DNA of 64,000 nucleotides from Pantoea sp. SOD02 (GTDB lineage: Bacteria > Pseudomonadota > Gammaproteobacteria > Enterobacterales > Enterobacteriaceae): NCBI RefSeq assembly GCF_024707505.1, contig NZ_CP102604.1:2108001-2172000 (forward strand). Direction: 5' to 3'. A program made the translations under genes and the position numbers. The notes below the pieces were generated by a model. The model saw nothing but the letters and a program-made list of their open reading frames with translations. It did no database searches and was not told where the DNA came from. Below, in pieces: positions 63,605-64,000 of the stretch (its first letter is position 1; every line of letters begins with the position of its first letter).

Positions 63605-63833
63605 CGTTCTCCCTGATGAATCGTGCCGATAAGCGTTTAAACGCTTTGCTCAGCAACGGTTCCAGGGCGGCCGCCAGCAACAGGCGCAGCGGACGGCGCG
63701 CCACCGATTTCACTGCCCAGCCAGCGATCCCGCCGGGCCCGTAAGTTACTGCGCTAATAATGATAAATTTCCCCGCCGACATCAACGCAGGTGTCGCGCG
63801 ACGGCGCAGAGCAGTAAAACGTTGAGTTTGCAT
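63585..63833 (-). CDS. pspD: Phage shock protein D
   Basis: The product is 82 residues, a small basic membrane-associated protein with a hydrophobic segment at about 17-40 (LMSAGKFIIISAVTYGPGGIAGW in part) and a basic C-terminal half. It is part of the pspABCD envelope-stress operon; its own role is unclear. AGAGG precedes ATG 63833. A short hairpin lies between it and pspC. Confidence 0.9.
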   Translation of the reverse strand: MQTQRFTALRRRATPALMSAGKFIIISAVTYGPGGIAGWAVKSVARRPLRLLLAAALEPLLSKAFKRLSARFIRENDEKTAK

Positions 63834-63860
63834 AGAGCCTCTTATCACAATAGAAGAAGT

Positions 63861-63877
63861 GGGCCCGAAAGCCCGGG
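63861..63877 (-). other. Small GC hairpin between pspC and pspD
   Basis: GGGC-CCGAAA-GCCC with flanking G/C pairs lies in the 47-base gap between pspC and pspD. With no T-run it is not a terminator; it may be a processing or stability element within the operon. Confidence 0.35.
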
Positions 63878-63880
63878 AAT

Positions 63881-64000
63881 TTAGATCTGGCGGAAGCGGC
63901 TGCGTACGCTGAACGTTTCAGAGGTCACGTAACGTTCCACCTCGCGCACCTTGCGCTCATCGCTTTGCAGCGTTGTTTCCAGCTCGTCGAGCAGTTCACG
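63881..64000 (-). CDS. pspC: Phage shock protein C, C-terminal end (cut by window)
   Basis: 39 codons of an open frame end at TAA (63881-63883). The encoded tail VERYVTSETFSVRSRFRQI matches the C-terminus of PspC, the inner-membrane toxin-like/positive regulator that works with PspB to relieve PspA inhibition of PspF. The rest lies beyond the window. It precedes pspD in the same direction, as expected. Confidence 0.88.
   Translation of the reverse strand, partial: RELLDELETTLQSDERKVREVERYVTSETFSVRSRFRQI

Overview
The window is a chromosomal segment of an enterobacterium, most likely of the Erwiniaceae (Pantoea/Erwinia group). Fnr, TtcA, YdgI, TyrR, HrpA and Tpx read almost residue for residue like their Escherichia coli counterparts, and several E. 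coli gene blocks are recognisable: fnr/uspE, pntAB-ydgH-ydgI, rstAB, asr-ydgU-ydgD, hrpA/azoR, ydbH-ynbE-ydbL/ldhA/ydbJ/nifJ, ttcA, zntB-fnrS, and mppA/mpaA/ycjG/tpx/tyrR/ycjF-ycjX-psp. These blocks are joined in a different order from E. coli and separated by accessory metabolic genes. The genus is inferred from gene order and repeat style; no search was run. There are no rRNA or tRNA genes, insertion sequences, prophage genes or CRISPR arrays.

Layout. 1-15 kb is accessory: a LysR fragment, an orphan DppA-like binding protein divergent from pepT, an aminotransferase plus amino-acid binding protein with a divergent LysR gene, a chemoreceptor with a flagellar sigma-28 promoter, a carboxylesterase, a DoxX-like membrane protein, ydcJ (2-oxoadipate dioxygenase family), an aromatic-acid type MFS transporter with a divergent PcaQ-like regulator, and smrA. 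15-23 kb holds fnr, uspE, pntAB, ydgH and ydgI. 23-29 kb is a stress block: an unrecognised gene, rstAB, an M32 carboxypeptidase, asr behind a recognisable RstA box, the micro-gene ydgU and the protease ydgD. 29-39 kb has hrpA, azoR, an acetyltransferase, a nucleotide-sugar-epimerase-like oxidoreductase, two MFS transporters and a LysR regulator. 39-50 kb has ydbL/ynbE/ydbH (outer-membrane lipid transport), ldhA, ydbJ, an mgtC-like gene, nifJ and ttcA. 49.8-64 kb has a proline-rich micro-ORF, the sRNA gene fnrS, zntB, mppA, mpaA, ycjG, tpx, a GPH symporter plus GH31 glycosidase operon, tyrR and the distal psp operon (ycjF, ycjX, pspD, end of pspC).

Two functional themes link the genes. One is anaerobic and redox control: fnr carries its own FNR box, fnrS carries an FNR box at about -42, and ldhA, nifJ, pntAB and azoR are nearby. 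The other is recycling of murein peptides: mppA (tripeptide uptake), mpaA (amidase) and ycjG (epimerase) are adjacent, and pepT and a peptide-binding protein lie further left.

The most noteworthy non-coding signals are the FnrS sRNA gene; a dispersed family of GTAG-headed palindromes (REP/REPIN type) in at least five intergenic gaps, with compensatory base changes; a multi-branched palindrome between ydgD and hrpA; and an intrinsic-terminator-like hairpin in the pntA leader. No wholly new multi-gene system is evident.
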